This document shows, in pieces, positions 8,713-16,600 of a stretch of 46,222 bases of DNA. The notes beneath the pieces were generated by a model, which was not told the DNA's origin, searched no databases, and worked only from the letters and a program-made list of their open reading frames with translations. The translations under genes were made by a program, and so were the position numbers. Positions within the stretch are counted from its first letter, which is position 1. Each line of letters begins with the position of its first letter. The stretch covers positions 1 to 46,222 of the forward strand of contig CAJXLJ010000021.1 in NCBI GenBank assembly GCA_913055785.1. Direction: 5' to 3'. This DNA comes from an uncultured Parvularculaceae bacterium (GTDB lineage Bacteria > Pseudomonadota > Alphaproteobacteria > Caulobacterales > Parvularculaceae).

Positions 8713-9303
8713 CTACCGGTATTTGTCATTAAGGCCCTTGCCGGCGCGGATCATCGGCAGGATTTTGTCGACGCGCCGTAGCTTCGTGGCGTCCTGCTTG
8801 GCTTCAGCGACATAGTCGGCGTATTCGCGCTGCTTGCCGGGCGTCAGTTTTTTGAAAGCAGCGTTCGCGGCCTTGTCTGCGCCGAGGGCTTTTGAAAATG
8901 CGGCGGGGATGACAAGTTTTTTGCCGCGTGCCGGCGCAATCGCTTTTCCTTCTTTCGCCAGCGCCATCGCTTCCTTGATATAGCGTTTAATGAGCGCCGG
9001 CTTGATCTCCTTCGCCGACGTCATTCGCCATTGCCGGAGCGCCCTGGTCTTTCCCTCCTGGGCGTTGATCAGCACTTTTTGCTCGTCATTTAGAAGCGCG
9101 CCCTGATGAAACCATAGGCCGAAATAGGATTTGAACCCGCCGACGCCGACGACGTTCCTGCCGTCGAGCGTGTAGCAGGGGCCGCCCCATTTGATTTCTT
9201 CGCTAAGGTCGGTCGATTTCAGGATTACGCGCAGGGCGTTCAGTTCCTCGCGCCATTGAGTGAGGCCGTCATAATAATCATCGGGGGATTTCGCGCGTTT
9301 CAT
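8713..9303 (-). CDS. DUF1801 / YdeI (OmpD-associated) family protein
   Basis: 196 residues from ATG 9303, chosen over TTG 9318 because GAAGG lies eight bases upstream of the ATG. The N-terminal half matches the DUF1801 fold (EEIKWGGPCYTLDG, GLWFHQGALLND). The C-terminal half carries the YdeI/OmpD-associated helical segment (IPAAFSKALGADKAANAAFKKLTPGKQREY is its recognisable region, about residues 130-160, followed by an A-x-T/K-RR-x-DKIL pattern). Cytoplasmic; the biochemical function of this family is not established. Stands alone, pointing away from the TipN-like gene's promoter. Confidence 0.85.
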   Translation of the reverse strand: MKRAKSPDDYYDGLTQWREELNALRVILKSTDLSEEIKWGGPCYTLDGRNVVGVGGFKSYFGLWFHQGALLNDEQKVLINAQEGKTRALRQWRMTSAKEIKPALIKRYIKEAMALAKEGKAIAPARGKKLVIPAAFSKALGADKAANAAFKKLTPGKQREYADYVAEAKQDATKLRRVDKILPMIRAGKGLNDKYR

Positions 9304-9345
9304 GAATCCGACCTTCAAATGGGAGGGACTGCTCTCTCACCGCCC

Positions 9346-9370
9346 ATCCCCGCTTTCGCGGGATGAGCGG
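9346..9370. repeat. Short hairpin repeat R2a (CCCCGC-loop-GCGGG-ATGAGCGG)
   Basis: A GC hairpin CCCGC-tttc-GCGGG followed by ATGAGCGG, 12 bases beyond the stop codon of the minus-strand gene ending at 9382. A near-identical copy is at 23818-23843, also just beyond the stop of a minus-strand gene. Confidence 0.6.
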
Positions 9371-9381
9371 CCAATTCCTCT

Positions 9382-11769
9382 TCAGGCGAAGTACCCGACC
9401 GTGGCGCCGATCAGCAGATAAACCCGGCCGAGCGGGGAGCTTAGATATTCTTCGAGCTCTTCATCGGCGGTTTCGGAGGTCGTCGCGTCTTCGAGAAGTT
9501 TTTCGAACCCTTGCAGGAAGTCATGCACCCCGGTTTCGAAGCCACGGTCGCGGGCGGACTCCGAGCGGATGCGGCGTTTCACATCGGCTTCGTTGAGCCG
9601 CAGCAGACGGTTCGCGAACACATTGCGGTCGCCGCGTTCATAGCGCTCGGCGAGCGCCGGCGGCGGGTCGCCGTATAGCCGGGTTTCGAGCTCATAGGTA
9701 AAGGCCTGAAGCTCGGAAATGATGCGGATGGCGTCAAGGGCGTCTTCTTTCGCCGCCTCCGCCGCGGGCTTGGCGACCTTGCCGAGATCGAGCGGTTCGG
9801 AGTCTTCCGCCGCATCGAGAATTTCACGCCAGGAGACGTTGCCTTTCGAGCGCGGGTCGTCGCCCTTGGCTTTCTTGGCGAGGACCGGCTCCTTGCGCTG
9901 GCGGTTCGGTCCGCGCGGACGGCGTTCGGCGATGTCGCGGGCGAGTTCTTCCAGCCGCGCCGCGCCGTTCGACTTCTTTTTCTCCTGCTCGCGGGTGGTC
10001 AGTTGAAGCTCGTCCTGTGGCTTCTCTTCGGCGGCCTTGCGTTCGGCTTCTTCCTTCGCGGCCAGCCGGGCTTCGGCCTCGGCTTTTTTCACCGCGGCTT
10101 CTTCTTCCTTCGCCTTGCGCTCGGCCTCTGCTTTCGCCTTGCGTTCGGTTTCCTTCGCTTCCGCGGCGGCGCGGGCCTCGCGCTCCTTCTCGGCTTCGGC
10201 GAGCCTCGCGGCGGCTTCCTGTTCGCGAAGCTGGGCTTCGGCGAGCTTGCTCAGGCGTTCGGTCTGGGTGGCGATGGCGTCGGCGAGGCGGTCGGCGCGG
10301 TTGCGCTGTTCCTCGATCAGCGCCTCAAGCCGCGCGTTTTCTTTTTCAAGGGCGGCGCGCGCCTCGGCGAGCGCCTTGTTGCGTTCCTCGATGCGCGCGG
10401 CGGCTTCCTCGGAAAATTTGATCGCCTGTTCGGAACTTTCCCGCGCCTGATCGCTCGCCTTCGCCACATCGGCGGAGGCGGTCTTCGCGGCTTCGGAGGT
10501 CACGCGCGCGGCTTCGGTGACGTCTGCGGCGGCTTTCGTCGCCTTGTCCGCATCGGCGCGGGCGCTGTCGATGGACTGGGAGGCGAGTTTGGCCATTTCG
10601 CTGAGCGCTTTTTCCGCCGCTTCGCGCACCTTGCCGGTCTTTTCCGCGGCGGCGGCGAGGGCGGCCTCGGCGATTCGTTCGGCTTCCTCGGAGGCGGTGC
10701 CGATGGCGTTGTCGGCGGCCTGTTTTGCGGACTCTGCGGCGCGGTTTGCGGAAGCGGCGACATTCGCGGCGTTGCGCGCGGCGGAGTCGGCGGCGGCGTT
10801 CGACGCCGCATTGGCGCGTTCGGTGGCTTTGAGCGTGAAGTCCGCCGCCTCATCGATTGACTGCGCGGAGGCGCGCATATGTTCGTCGGTATCGCGCAGC
10901 GCGTCGCGCAGCGCTTCGAAACTTGAAAGCGCGCGCTCGGCGGCGTCTTCAAGACGCGTCAGCCGGTCGTCGAAATCGCGCTCGACCTGGCCGGAAACGG
11001 TGTCGGCCGCCTCGAGCGCTTCAATCGAGGCTTTCGCGCGTTCGGCAATGGCGGCGGCGAAACTGTCCGCATGCGCATTAAGGCTTTCGGTGAGATCCAT
11101 CAGCCGCGAGCGTTCGTCGGCGACCCGTTCGACGGCGCCGACCGCGCGCTGTTCGATGGCTTCGCCGGCGATCTCGATCGCCTCCACATGCTGGCGGATC
11201 ATGGATTCGACCGAGGCGAGCCGGGTGAGGGCGCCGTCGAGCCCTTCATTGAGGGTCGCCATGTGGCCCCGCACCACCTCGCCGACCGTATCGACATTGC
11301 GCATGGCGGAAACGTCGGGCGTTACGAATTGCTGGGCGGCGGCGGCGATCGATTCCGCTGCATTCACCATCGCGCCGATGCGCGAGCCGAGATAGCCGAG
11401 AAACACGATCAGCACCGGCACCACGATTGCGAACATCAAGATGTCGGTCTGGTAACCGGCGAGCAGGGACCAGCCCTCCGAGCCGCCGTTGAGCTGGCGG
11501 TAGGCGATATAATTGCCGAGCGGCAGGCCGGCCATGAAGGAGAAAAACACGAAGATCGCGGTCAGCCGCGCCATCAGCCAAAGCTGGCGGCTGCGGGCGT
11601 TCCAGTGTTCTTCATTGCGGGTGATGACATGGACGCCGTACTCGGCGGCGGCCTCAGCGGCCTCGCGCGAACCGGACTCGACGATGCCTTTAAAGCGCAT
11701 GCGCGGGCTCGTCTCATTCTGGACGGCGCTTTCGTCTGGCGCTGAATGATCGTCGCGCTCGTCGCTCAA
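9382..11769 (-). CDS. TipN-like polarity protein: two membrane helices plus long coiled coil
   Basis: 795 residues: cytoplasmic N-terminus (1-63), two membrane helices (about 64-90 and 109-135), and a very long Ala/Glu/Lys-rich coiled-coil region (about 150-600) with an E/A/K-biased stretch near 470-600. A conserved-looking C-terminal segment follows (about 690-795: AERYERGDRNVFANRLL, FLQGFEKLL, LSSPLGRVYLLIGA). Two N-terminal helices followed by a huge Ala-rich coiled coil and a small C-terminal domain is the architecture of TipN, the new-pole landmark of Caulobacter. This is recognition by architecture and C-terminal feel, not alignment. TTG 11769 is used, with GGGAG six bases upstream. A generic coiled-coil membrane protein is the alternative. 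Confidence 0.6.
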   Translation of the reverse strand: MSDERDDHSAPDESAVQNETSPRMRFKGIVESGSREAAEAAAEYGVHVITRNEEHWNARSRQLWLMARLTAIFVFFSFMAGLPLGNYIAYRQLNGGSEGWSLLAGYQTDILMFAIVVPVLIVFLGYLGSRIGAMVNAAESIAAAAQQFVTPDVSAMRNVDTVGEVVRGHMATLNEGLDGALTRLASVESMIRQHVEAIEIAGEAIEQRAVGAVERVADERSRLMDLTESLNAHADSFAAAIAERAKASIEALEAADTVSGQVERDFDDRLTRLEDAAERALSSFEALRDALRDTDEHMRASAQSIDEAADFTLKATERANAASNAAADSAARNAANVAASANRAAESAKQAADNAIGTASEEAERIAEAALAAAAEKTGKVREAAEKALSEMAKLASQSIDSARADADKATKAAADVTEAARVTSEAAKTASADVAKASDQARESSEQAIKFSEEAAARIEERNKALAEARAALEKENARLEALIEEQRNRADRLADAIATQTERLSKLAEAQLREQEAAARLAEAEKEREARAAAEAKETERKAKAEAERKAKEEEAAVKKAEAEARLAAKEEAERKAAEEKPQDELQLTTREQEKKKSNGAARLEELARDIAERRPRGPNRQRKEPVLAKKAKGDDPRSKGNVSWREILDAAEDSEPLDLGKVAKPAAEAAKEDALDAIRIISELQAFTYELETRLYGDPPPALAERYERGDRNVFANRLLRLNEADVKRRIRSESARDRGFETGVHDFLQGFEKLLEDATTSETADEELEEYLSSPLGRVYLLIGATVGYFA

Positions 11770-11850
11770 GCCGGTCTCCCTTGCCGAAAGGCGCCCTGAT
11801 AGCGGATTTTCACCGCATCGCCAATCGTCCGCCGCCTCTTAAAAAGGCGC

Positions 11851-11919
11851 CTTCTCCTTTGTTCTTATAGGCCTTTCACCTTATTCGGCGAAACGGTCCA
11901 TTCATTTAAATCGAGAATC
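11851..11919. repeat. Direct repeat DR-A (69 bp)
   Basis: About 69 bases, matched by DR-B at 13536-13603 in the same orientation with one short indel and roughly ten substitutions by eye. Shared blocks include CCTTTGTTCT, GGCCTTTCACC, CGGCGAAAC and TCCATTCAT. Inside, TTTCACC and GGCGAAA form an imperfect palindrome whose loop differs between copies. Lies 87 bases upstream of the arsR start. Confidence 0.75.
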
Positions 11920-11994
11920 GCGAACGGCGCCCCTCGGGGCGTCTCTCCCAACGCTTTGGTTTTTCCTCTTGCGCGCCGCAAATCGATAAGCTAC

Positions 11995-12018
11995 AAACTG
12001 AACCATATGGTTCAGTTT
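11995..12018. promoter_or_regulatory. Perfect 24-bp palindrome over the arsR start codon (candidate operator)
   Basis: The half-site AAACTGAACCAT is followed directly by its exact reverse complement ATGGTTCAGTTT. The second half contains the ATG at 12007 of the ArsR-family gene. No Shine-Dalgarno sequence precedes this ATG, so the mRNA may be leaderless or nearly so. Bound repressor would cover the initiation site, which suggests tight autoregulation of the regulator and the two SRPBCC genes behind it. Confidence 0.75.
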
Positions 12019-12369
12019 AGTGAAACCCGCCTCGATGCTTCCTTCGCCGCGCTCTCGGATGCGACCCGGCGCGGCGTGCTGGAGCAGCTCGGCCGCGCCG
12101 ACGCGTCGATCACGGACCTCGCCGAGAAGTTCCACATGACCCTTACGGGCATGAAGAAGCATGTTGGCGTGCTGGAGCGGGCGGGGCTGGTCACGACGGA
12201 AAAGGTGGGGCGCGTCAGGACCTGCAGGCTTGGCGCGCGCGCGCTGGAAGAAGAGGCCGCCTGGATCGAGCGGCATCGCGAGATCTGGGAAATGAACTAC
12301 GCGCGTCTAGACGCGCTGCTGGCTGAACTTCAATCCGCGCCGCAGAAAAAGCCGCCAAAGAAAAAGTGA
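12007..12369 (+). CDS. ArsR-family winged-helix regulator (SRPBCC-linked type)
   Basis: 120 residues. Winged helix about 8-85: FAALSDATRRGVLEQL, recognition region DLAEKFHMTLTGMKKHVGVLERAGLV, wing TTEKVGRVRTCRL; basic tail KKPPKKK. No cysteine pair typical of metal-sensing ArsR proteins is seen. ATG 12007 starts directly at the conserved part and lies in the 24-bp palindrome; the longer frame from TTG 11956 would add unrelated residues. Regulators of this subgroup are commonly paired with AHSA1/SRPBCC proteins, as here: the next gene is 10 bases downstream. It probably represses its own operon; the ligand is unknown. Confidence 0.9.
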   Translation: MVQFSETRLDASFAALSDATRRGVLEQLGRADASITDLAEKFHMTLTGMKKHVGVLERAGLVTTEKVGRVRTCRLGARALEEEAAWIERHREIWEMNYARLDALLAELQSAPQKKPPKKK

Positions 12370-12379
12370 GGGCCTTCAG

Positions 12380-12868
12380 ATGAGCAATATCAAGGTCGAA
12401 ACGCCTTCGGATCGTGAAGTCCGCGTGACGCGCGCATTCAAGGCGCCGGCGCAACTGGTTTGGGACGCCCACACGAAACCGGAACTGATGAGGAAATGGC
12501 TGAAGGGCTACGATGGCTGGTCGATGCCCGTTTGCGAAATGGATGTGCGCGTTGGCGGTTCCTATCGCTGGCGTTGGCGTAACGATGAGACGCAAACGGA
12601 GTTCGGGTTTTTCGGCAAATACCTCGAAGTGATCCCGTCGGCGCGGCTGGTCTTTGAAGAACATTATGATCAGGGGAGCTTTGACGTCGCTATGATGAAA
12701 GAGCCCGCGATTATTACGAATGACTTCGAGGAAGCTGACGGCGTTACGACGCTGATCGTCACGATGGCCTACGCCTCAAGGGCGGAGCGCGACGACGCCA
12801 TCGCCACGGGCATGACCGACGGCATGGGGCATAATTACAAATACCTGGACGCATGGCTCGCTGGTTGA
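12380..12868 (+). CDS. SRPBCC / AHSA1-family protein 1
   Basis: 162 residues, one START-like ligand-binding domain of the AHSA1 (Aha1 C-terminal) type: VTRAFKAPAQLVWDAHTKPELMRKW at the start (about 15-40), then the GGSYRWRW strand, the FFGKYLEVIP strand and a C-terminal helix. AGGG lies eight bases upstream of the ATG. Cytoplasmic, hydrophobic-cavity fold; the ligand is unknown. Ten bases behind the ArsR gene, so it is likely co-transcribed and controlled by the palindrome. Confidence 0.88.
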   Translation: MSNIKVETPSDREVRVTRAFKAPAQLVWDAHTKPELMRKWLKGYDGWSMPVCEMDVRVGGSYRWRWRNDETQTEFGFFGKYLEVIPSARLVFEEHYDQGSFDVAMMKEPAIITNDFEEADGVTTLIVTMAYASRAERDDAIATGMTDGMGHNYKYLDAWLAG

Positions 12869-12949
12869 GCGTGCGCGTTCTCCCATTTCGCCGCCGGGCT
12901 GATGCGCCGGACAAGATTATCGAGCAATTACAATACGAGGAGAAGGCAG

Positions 12950-13450
12950 ATGCCTGAAGGGAAAGAGAGCAGCGCCGCCGCCGCGAACCCCACCGTCGTG
13001 GAACGCAAGTCCAGCCGCGAGCTCGTCGTAACGCGGATGTTCAACGCCCCGGCGCCCCTTGTCTTCGAAGCGTGGAGCAACCCTGACTTGTTCAAGGTCT
13101 GGTGGGTGCCGAAGTCAATCGGCATGTCGCTGGTTTCGTGCGAGATGGATGTGCGCGCCGGCGGCTCATACCGCTTCGTGTTCAGTCATCCGTCCTTCGA
13201 TCAACCGATGGCGTTCTTCGGCACGTATAAGGAAGTAACGCCGCAAAAGCGCATCGTCTGGACGAATGAGGAAAGCGATGAGGGCGCCGTGACCACGGTG
13301 ACGTTCGAAGAAAAAGCCGGCAAGACGCTCGTCACCTTCCACGAACTTTATCCCACGGCGGCGGCCCTCGACGAAGCCCTTGCCGGTTCGGCCGAAGGCC
13401 TGCCCGAACAGTTCGCTCAGCTGGATGAGTTGCTCGCACGCGGATCGTGA
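12950..13450 (+). CDS. SRPBCC / AHSA1-family protein 2
   Basis: 166 residues from ATG 12950, which has AGGAG seven bases upstream; the frame is open to 12902 without a ribosome site. AHSA1-type START-like domain: VTRMFNAPAPLVFEAW, WWVPKSIG, EMDVRAGGSYRFVF, FFGTYKEVTP, then LVTFHELYP and a C-terminal amphipathic helix. It resembles protein 1 in order of elements, so the two look like paralogues kept together. Third gene of the ArsR unit, 81 bases behind protein 1. Confidence 0.88.
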   Translation: MPEGKESSAAAANPTVVERKSSRELVVTRMFNAPAPLVFEAWSNPDLFKVWWVPKSIGMSLVSCEMDVRAGGSYRFVFSHPSFDQPMAFFGTYKEVTPQKRIVWTNEESDEGAVTTVTFEEKAGKTLVTFHELYPTAAALDEALAGSAEGLPEQFAQLDELLARGS

Positions 13451-13535
13451 CCGCGCTGCGCCCGCCGGCGATGGTCGGGCGCATCCTCGAAACCGAATAG
13501 ACTTCCGTCGGACGCGGCGTCTTCACCAAAGAAGG

Positions 13536-13603
13536 CTTCGCCTTTGTTCTCATGGGCCTTTCACCGATCCGGCGAAACGATCCATTCATCTGAGCCGAGA
13601 ATC
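13536..13603. repeat. Direct repeat DR-B (68 bp)
   Basis: Second copy of the element at 11851-11919, same orientation. Begins CTTCGCCTTTGTTCT and ends CCGAGAATC. Preceded by a small hairpin (AAAGAAGGC-ttc-GCCTTT region). It ends 42 bases before the sodium-channel-like start, so the two copies bracket the ArsR/SRPBCC unit. Confidence 0.75.
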
Positions 13604-13645
13604 CCCCTAGCAATGCCCTATCGGGTTGAGAGAGGCGAATGCGGC

Positions 13646-14437
13646 ATGGATAGCGCGCAGGGCATGGCCGGGAAAATTGTTAACAGCCGCGCCTTTCAGA
13701 CAGGCGTCCTGGCGCTCATTCTGGCGAATGCGGCGATCCTGGGGGCGGAAACCTTCGCCGGCGTTCAGGCCGCTATCGGGCCGGCGCTGCTGCTGGCCGA
13801 CCGGGTCATCATTTACGCCTTTGTCGGGGAAATCATCTTGCGGATCGTCGCCGAGCGCGGGGAGTATTTCAGCAAGGGCTGGAACATCTTCGACTTCGTG
13901 ATCGTGCTGATCTCGCTCGCCGCCGCGACGTCGGGGCTCGCTGCGCTTCGGGCGTTTCGCGTGCTGCGCGTCCTCCGGGTGATCACGGTGATCCCGCGCA
14001 TGCGGGTTGTCGTCTCGGCGCTTCTCGATTCGATTCCCGGCATTGCTTCGGTTGGCGTTGTCCTCACCTTGATCGTCTATGTCTTTGCGGTGATCGCAGC
14101 CAATCTTTACGGGCCGGAGCATCCGGCCCGCTTCGGGGACGTCTTTACGGCGATGTACACGCTTTTTCAGGTGATGACCCTTGAGGGCTGGCCGGACATC
14201 GCCGGGAATGTCGCCGAGACCCATCCGCGCTCCTGGGTGTTCTTTCTCACCTTCGTACTGATCGCGACCTTCACCATGCTGAACCTCTTCGTGGCGATCG
14301 TCGTCCGGGTGGTTGAGGAGGACTCAGAGCCGGTGGTCGACGAAGTGCTCGAAAATCAGGAGCGGATCGCCGCCGAACTCGCCGCCATCAGGCGCGAAAT
14401 CGCCGATCTCGCGAAGCGTTTGCCGAGCGCGCGCTAG
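13646..14437 (+). CDS. Voltage-gated ion channel, bacterial sodium channel (BacNav) type
   Basis: 263 residues, six helices. The S4 voltage sensor carries arginines every third residue (Arg102, 105, 108, 111 in RAFRVLRVLRVI). The pore loop reads FQVMTLEGW with Glu180 in the filter, matching the TLES(W) filter of NaChBac-type Na+ channels apart from Ser to Gly. The C-terminal helical tail (about 225-263) fits the tetramerising coiled coil of the family. Length is typical. ATG 13646 is used (AGAGG ten bases before); upstream in-frame ATGs fall in or next to the direct repeat. A homotetrameric inner-membrane channel is expected; Na+ selectivity is inferred from the Glu. Confidence 0.88.
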   Translation: MDSAQGMAGKIVNSRAFQTGVLALILANAAILGAETFAGVQAAIGPALLLADRVIIYAFVGEIILRIVAERGEYFSKGWNIFDFVIVLISLAAATSGLAALRAFRVLRVLRVITVIPRMRVVVSALLDSIPGIASVGVVLTLIVYVFAVIAANLYGPEHPARFGDVFTAMYTLFQVMTLEGWPDIAGNVAETHPRSWVFFLTFVLIATFTMLNLFVAIVVRVVEEDSEPVVDEVLENQERIAAELAAIRREIADLAKRLPSAR

Positions 14438-14484
14438 AGGGGTAATGAAACCCGAAAAGCGATAATCGCCAGGAGGAAACCGCC

Positions 14485-15657
14485 ATGCGGTCCAACAGTC
14501 ATGCGTTCATGAAATTCGACCTCGATCCGATGATCGAGGAGATGCGCGAGATGGTCGCCCGCTGGGCGGCCGAGCGGCTCGCCCCCCGCGCCGCCGAGAT
14601 CGACCGCACGAACCAGTTCCCGCGCGAGCTCTGGCCGGAGCTCGGCGAACTCGGCCTCTTGGGCGTCACGGCGGAGGAAGAGTATGGCGGGGCGGGGCTC
14701 GGCTATCTTGCTCATGCGGTCGTTATGGAAGAGATCTCCCGCGCTTCCGGCGCAATCGGCCTTTCCTACGGCGCGCACTCAAACCTTTGCGTCAACCAGC
14801 TCAAGATCAACGCCTCCAAGGCGCAGAAAGAAAAGTACCTGCCGAAACTGATCTCCGGCGAACATCTAGGCGCGCTCGCAATGTCCGAACCGGGCTCCGG
14901 CTCGGATGTCGTGTCGATGAAGCTGCGCGCCGAAAAGAAGGGCGACCGCTATATCCTCAACGGCTCGAAGATGTGGATCACCAACGGGCCGGACGCCGAT
15001 ACGGTTGTGGTCTACGCCAAGACAGATCCGCCGGCGGGCTCCCACGGCATCACCGCTTTTATCGTCGAAAAGGGCTTTAAGGGTTTTTCGACCGCGCAGA
15101 AGCTCGACAAGCTCGGCATGCGCGGGTCGGACACCGGCGAGCTGGTGTTCGAGAACTGCGAAGTGCCGGCGGAGAACATTCTCGGTCACGAGAACGAAGG
15201 CGCGCGGGTGCTTATGTCGGGGCTCGACTATGAGCGCACGGTGCTTTCCGCCGGGCCGCTCGGGATCATGCAGGCCTGTCTCGACGTCGTCATTCCTTAC
15301 GTCCATGAGCGCGAACAGTTCGGCAAGCCGATCGGCAAGTTCCAGCTTGTGCAGGGCAAGCTCGCCGACATGTATGTGACGATGAACGCTGCGAAATCCT
15401 ATGTCTATCAGGTGGCGAAAGCCTGCGACCGGGGCGAGACGACGCGGCAGGATTCGGCGGGCTGCATCCTCTTCGCCGCGGAAAAGGCGACGCAGGTCGC
15501 CCTCGACGCGATCCAGCTATTGGGCGGCAACGGCTATATCAACGAATACCCGACCGGCCGGCTCCTCCGCGACGCCAAGCTCTATGAGATCGGCGCCGGG
15601 ACCTCGGAAATCCGCCGTATGCTGATCGGCCGCGAGCTTTTCACCAAGACGGGTTAG
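14485..15657 (+). CDS. ivd: Isovaleryl-CoA dehydrogenase (acyl-CoA dehydrogenase family)
   Basis: 390-residue flavoprotein of leucine degradation, oxidising isovaleryl-CoA to 3-methylcrotonyl-CoA and passing electrons to ETF. FAD and substrate motifs are present: [34 protein letters not shown] and the C-terminal [12 protein letters not shown]. Glu250 in [10 protein letters not shown] lies where isovaleryl-CoA dehydrogenases place the catalytic base, unlike straight-chain enzymes, which have it near the C-terminus; this supports the specific call. AGGAGG lies eight bases before the ATG. Unusually, no methylcrotonyl-CoA carboxylase gene follows; a palindromic repeat does. Confidence 0.9.
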   Translation: MRSNSHAFMKFDLDPMIEEMREMVARWAAERLAPRAAEIDRTNQFPRELWPELGELGLLGVTAEEEYGGAGLGYLAHAVVMEEISRASGAIGLSYGAHSNLCVNQLKINASKAQKEKYLPKLISGEHLGALAMSEPGSGSDVVSMKLRAEKKGDRYILNGSKMWITNGPDADTVVVYAKTDPPAGSHGITAFIVEKGFKGFSTAQKLDKLGMRGSDTGELVFENCEVPAENILGHENEGARVLMSGLDYERTVLSAGPLGIMQACLDVVIPYVHEREQFGKPIGKFQLVQGKLADMYVTMNAAKSYVYQVAKACDRGETTRQDSAGCILFAAEKATQVALDAIQLLGGNGYINEYPTGRLLRDAKLYEIGAGTSEIRRMLIGRELFTKTG

Positions 15658-15674
15658 ACCTTTTGATCGGTTAT

Positions 15675-15777
15675 CCCTTCATCCTAAGGAGGCCAAATTC
15701 CTTCGTCCTTCGAGACACGCGCTTTTCAAGCGCGCCCTCAGGATGAAGGAATTTGGACGTCTCGAAGGATCGAAGGG
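15675..15777. repeat. REP-like palindromic element R1b
   Basis: CCAAATTCCTTC (15693-15704) pairs with GAAGGAATTTGG (15745-15756), and TCCTTCGAGAC (15706-15716) pairs with GTCTCGAAGGA (15759-15769). As in R1a, the two pairs are interleaved. A central hairpin GCGCTT-ttc-AAGCGC is at 15719-15733. The CCTCAGGATGAAG core is present with one base missing context. Sits between ivd and the kinase gene. Confidence 0.75.
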
Positions 15778-15814
15778 ATGCCATGATCTGTTTTTCTGAT
15801 AGTATATCCGGTCA

Positions 15815-16537
15815 ATGACCACCGCCCCAAAAACCTTCGGCCTTGACCCCGGCGACCGGTTGACCTGGAAATACGAAATCCTGGAACGGGTCGGCGCAGG
15901 GAGCGAAGGCGAAGTCTACAAGATCCGCGAAAGGGCGACGGGGCTCACCCGCGCGGCGAAACTCTATTTTCCCTCAAGGAAAGACCACACCAAACGCTTC
16001 GTGCGCTACGCCCGCAAACTCGATGCGCTCAGGGATTGCGACATCGTCGTCAAATACATGAATGCGGAAGAAGTCTGGCTCGGCGATCAGTTCATCTATT
16101 GCCTCATCAGCGAATATTTCGAAGGCGCGGTGCTGGAGGACTTTCTCAAAACCTATCGCGGGCGCCGGATGCCGCCTTTCGAAGCGCTGCATCTGATCTA
16201 CGATCTTGCAAACGGCATCGAGGACATTCACGTCCGCAAGGAGTTTCACGGCGACCTGCACGCCGGCAATATTTTCGTCGAACGGCGCGGCGTTTTTTTT
16301 CAGTTAAGGACGATTGATTTTCACGAATGGGGCCGCTCGGCGGCGGAGGAGCGCCGCGCCGACATCGTCGCGATTGTGCGGCTGCTCTACGATCTCGTCG
16401 GCGGCCGCGCCCATTATCAAAAACAGCCGCAGGCGATTAAGGACATCTGTCTCGGCCTCAGATCCGACCTGATCCTCAAGAAATTCCCGACAATCTTCCA
16501 TTTGCGCGCGCATCTCGAGGCATTTGACTGGGATTAG
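15815..16537 (+). CDS. Small eukaryotic-type protein kinase
   Basis: 240 residues, little more than a kinase core. Glycine-rich loop VGAGSEGEV (26-34), putative ATP lysine Lys49 (AAKLYF), catalytic loop HGDLHAGN (His145, Asp147, Asn152) and DFG-equivalent DFH (Asp168). The HGD and DFH forms depart from HRD and DFG, but the charged residues needed for phosphotransfer are kept, so activity is plausible. There is no membrane segment or sensor domain. The HGDLHxxN form is also seen in aminoglycoside-kinase and ABC1-like relatives, so a small-molecule kinase cannot be excluded. An unknown protein is encoded 63 bases downstream and may be its partner or substrate. Confidence 0.8.
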   Translation: MTTAPKTFGLDPGDRLTWKYEILERVGAGSEGEVYKIRERATGLTRAAKLYFPSRKDHTKRFVRYARKLDALRDCDIVVKYMNAEEVWLGDQFIYCLISEYFEGAVLEDFLKTYRGRRMPPFEALHLIYDLANGIEDIHVRKEFHGDLHAGNIFVERRGVFFQLRTIDFHEWGRSAAEERRADIVAIVRLLYDLVGGRAHYQKQPQAIKDICLGLRSDLILKKFPTIFHLRAHLEAFDWD

Positions 16538-16600
16538 CGGGTTTTCGGGCCGTCTTCCGCCGCCTATACTGACCGGGCGAGCGGCGGAGCGTCGGGGGCG

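Noticed and set aside
10003-10860. A Gly/Phe/Leu-rich 285-codon plus-strand frame that looks membrane-like
   Set aside because: Complement of the Ala/Glu/Lys coiled-coil codons of the TipN-like gene; composition is an artefact of GCG/GAG/AAG codons read in reverse.
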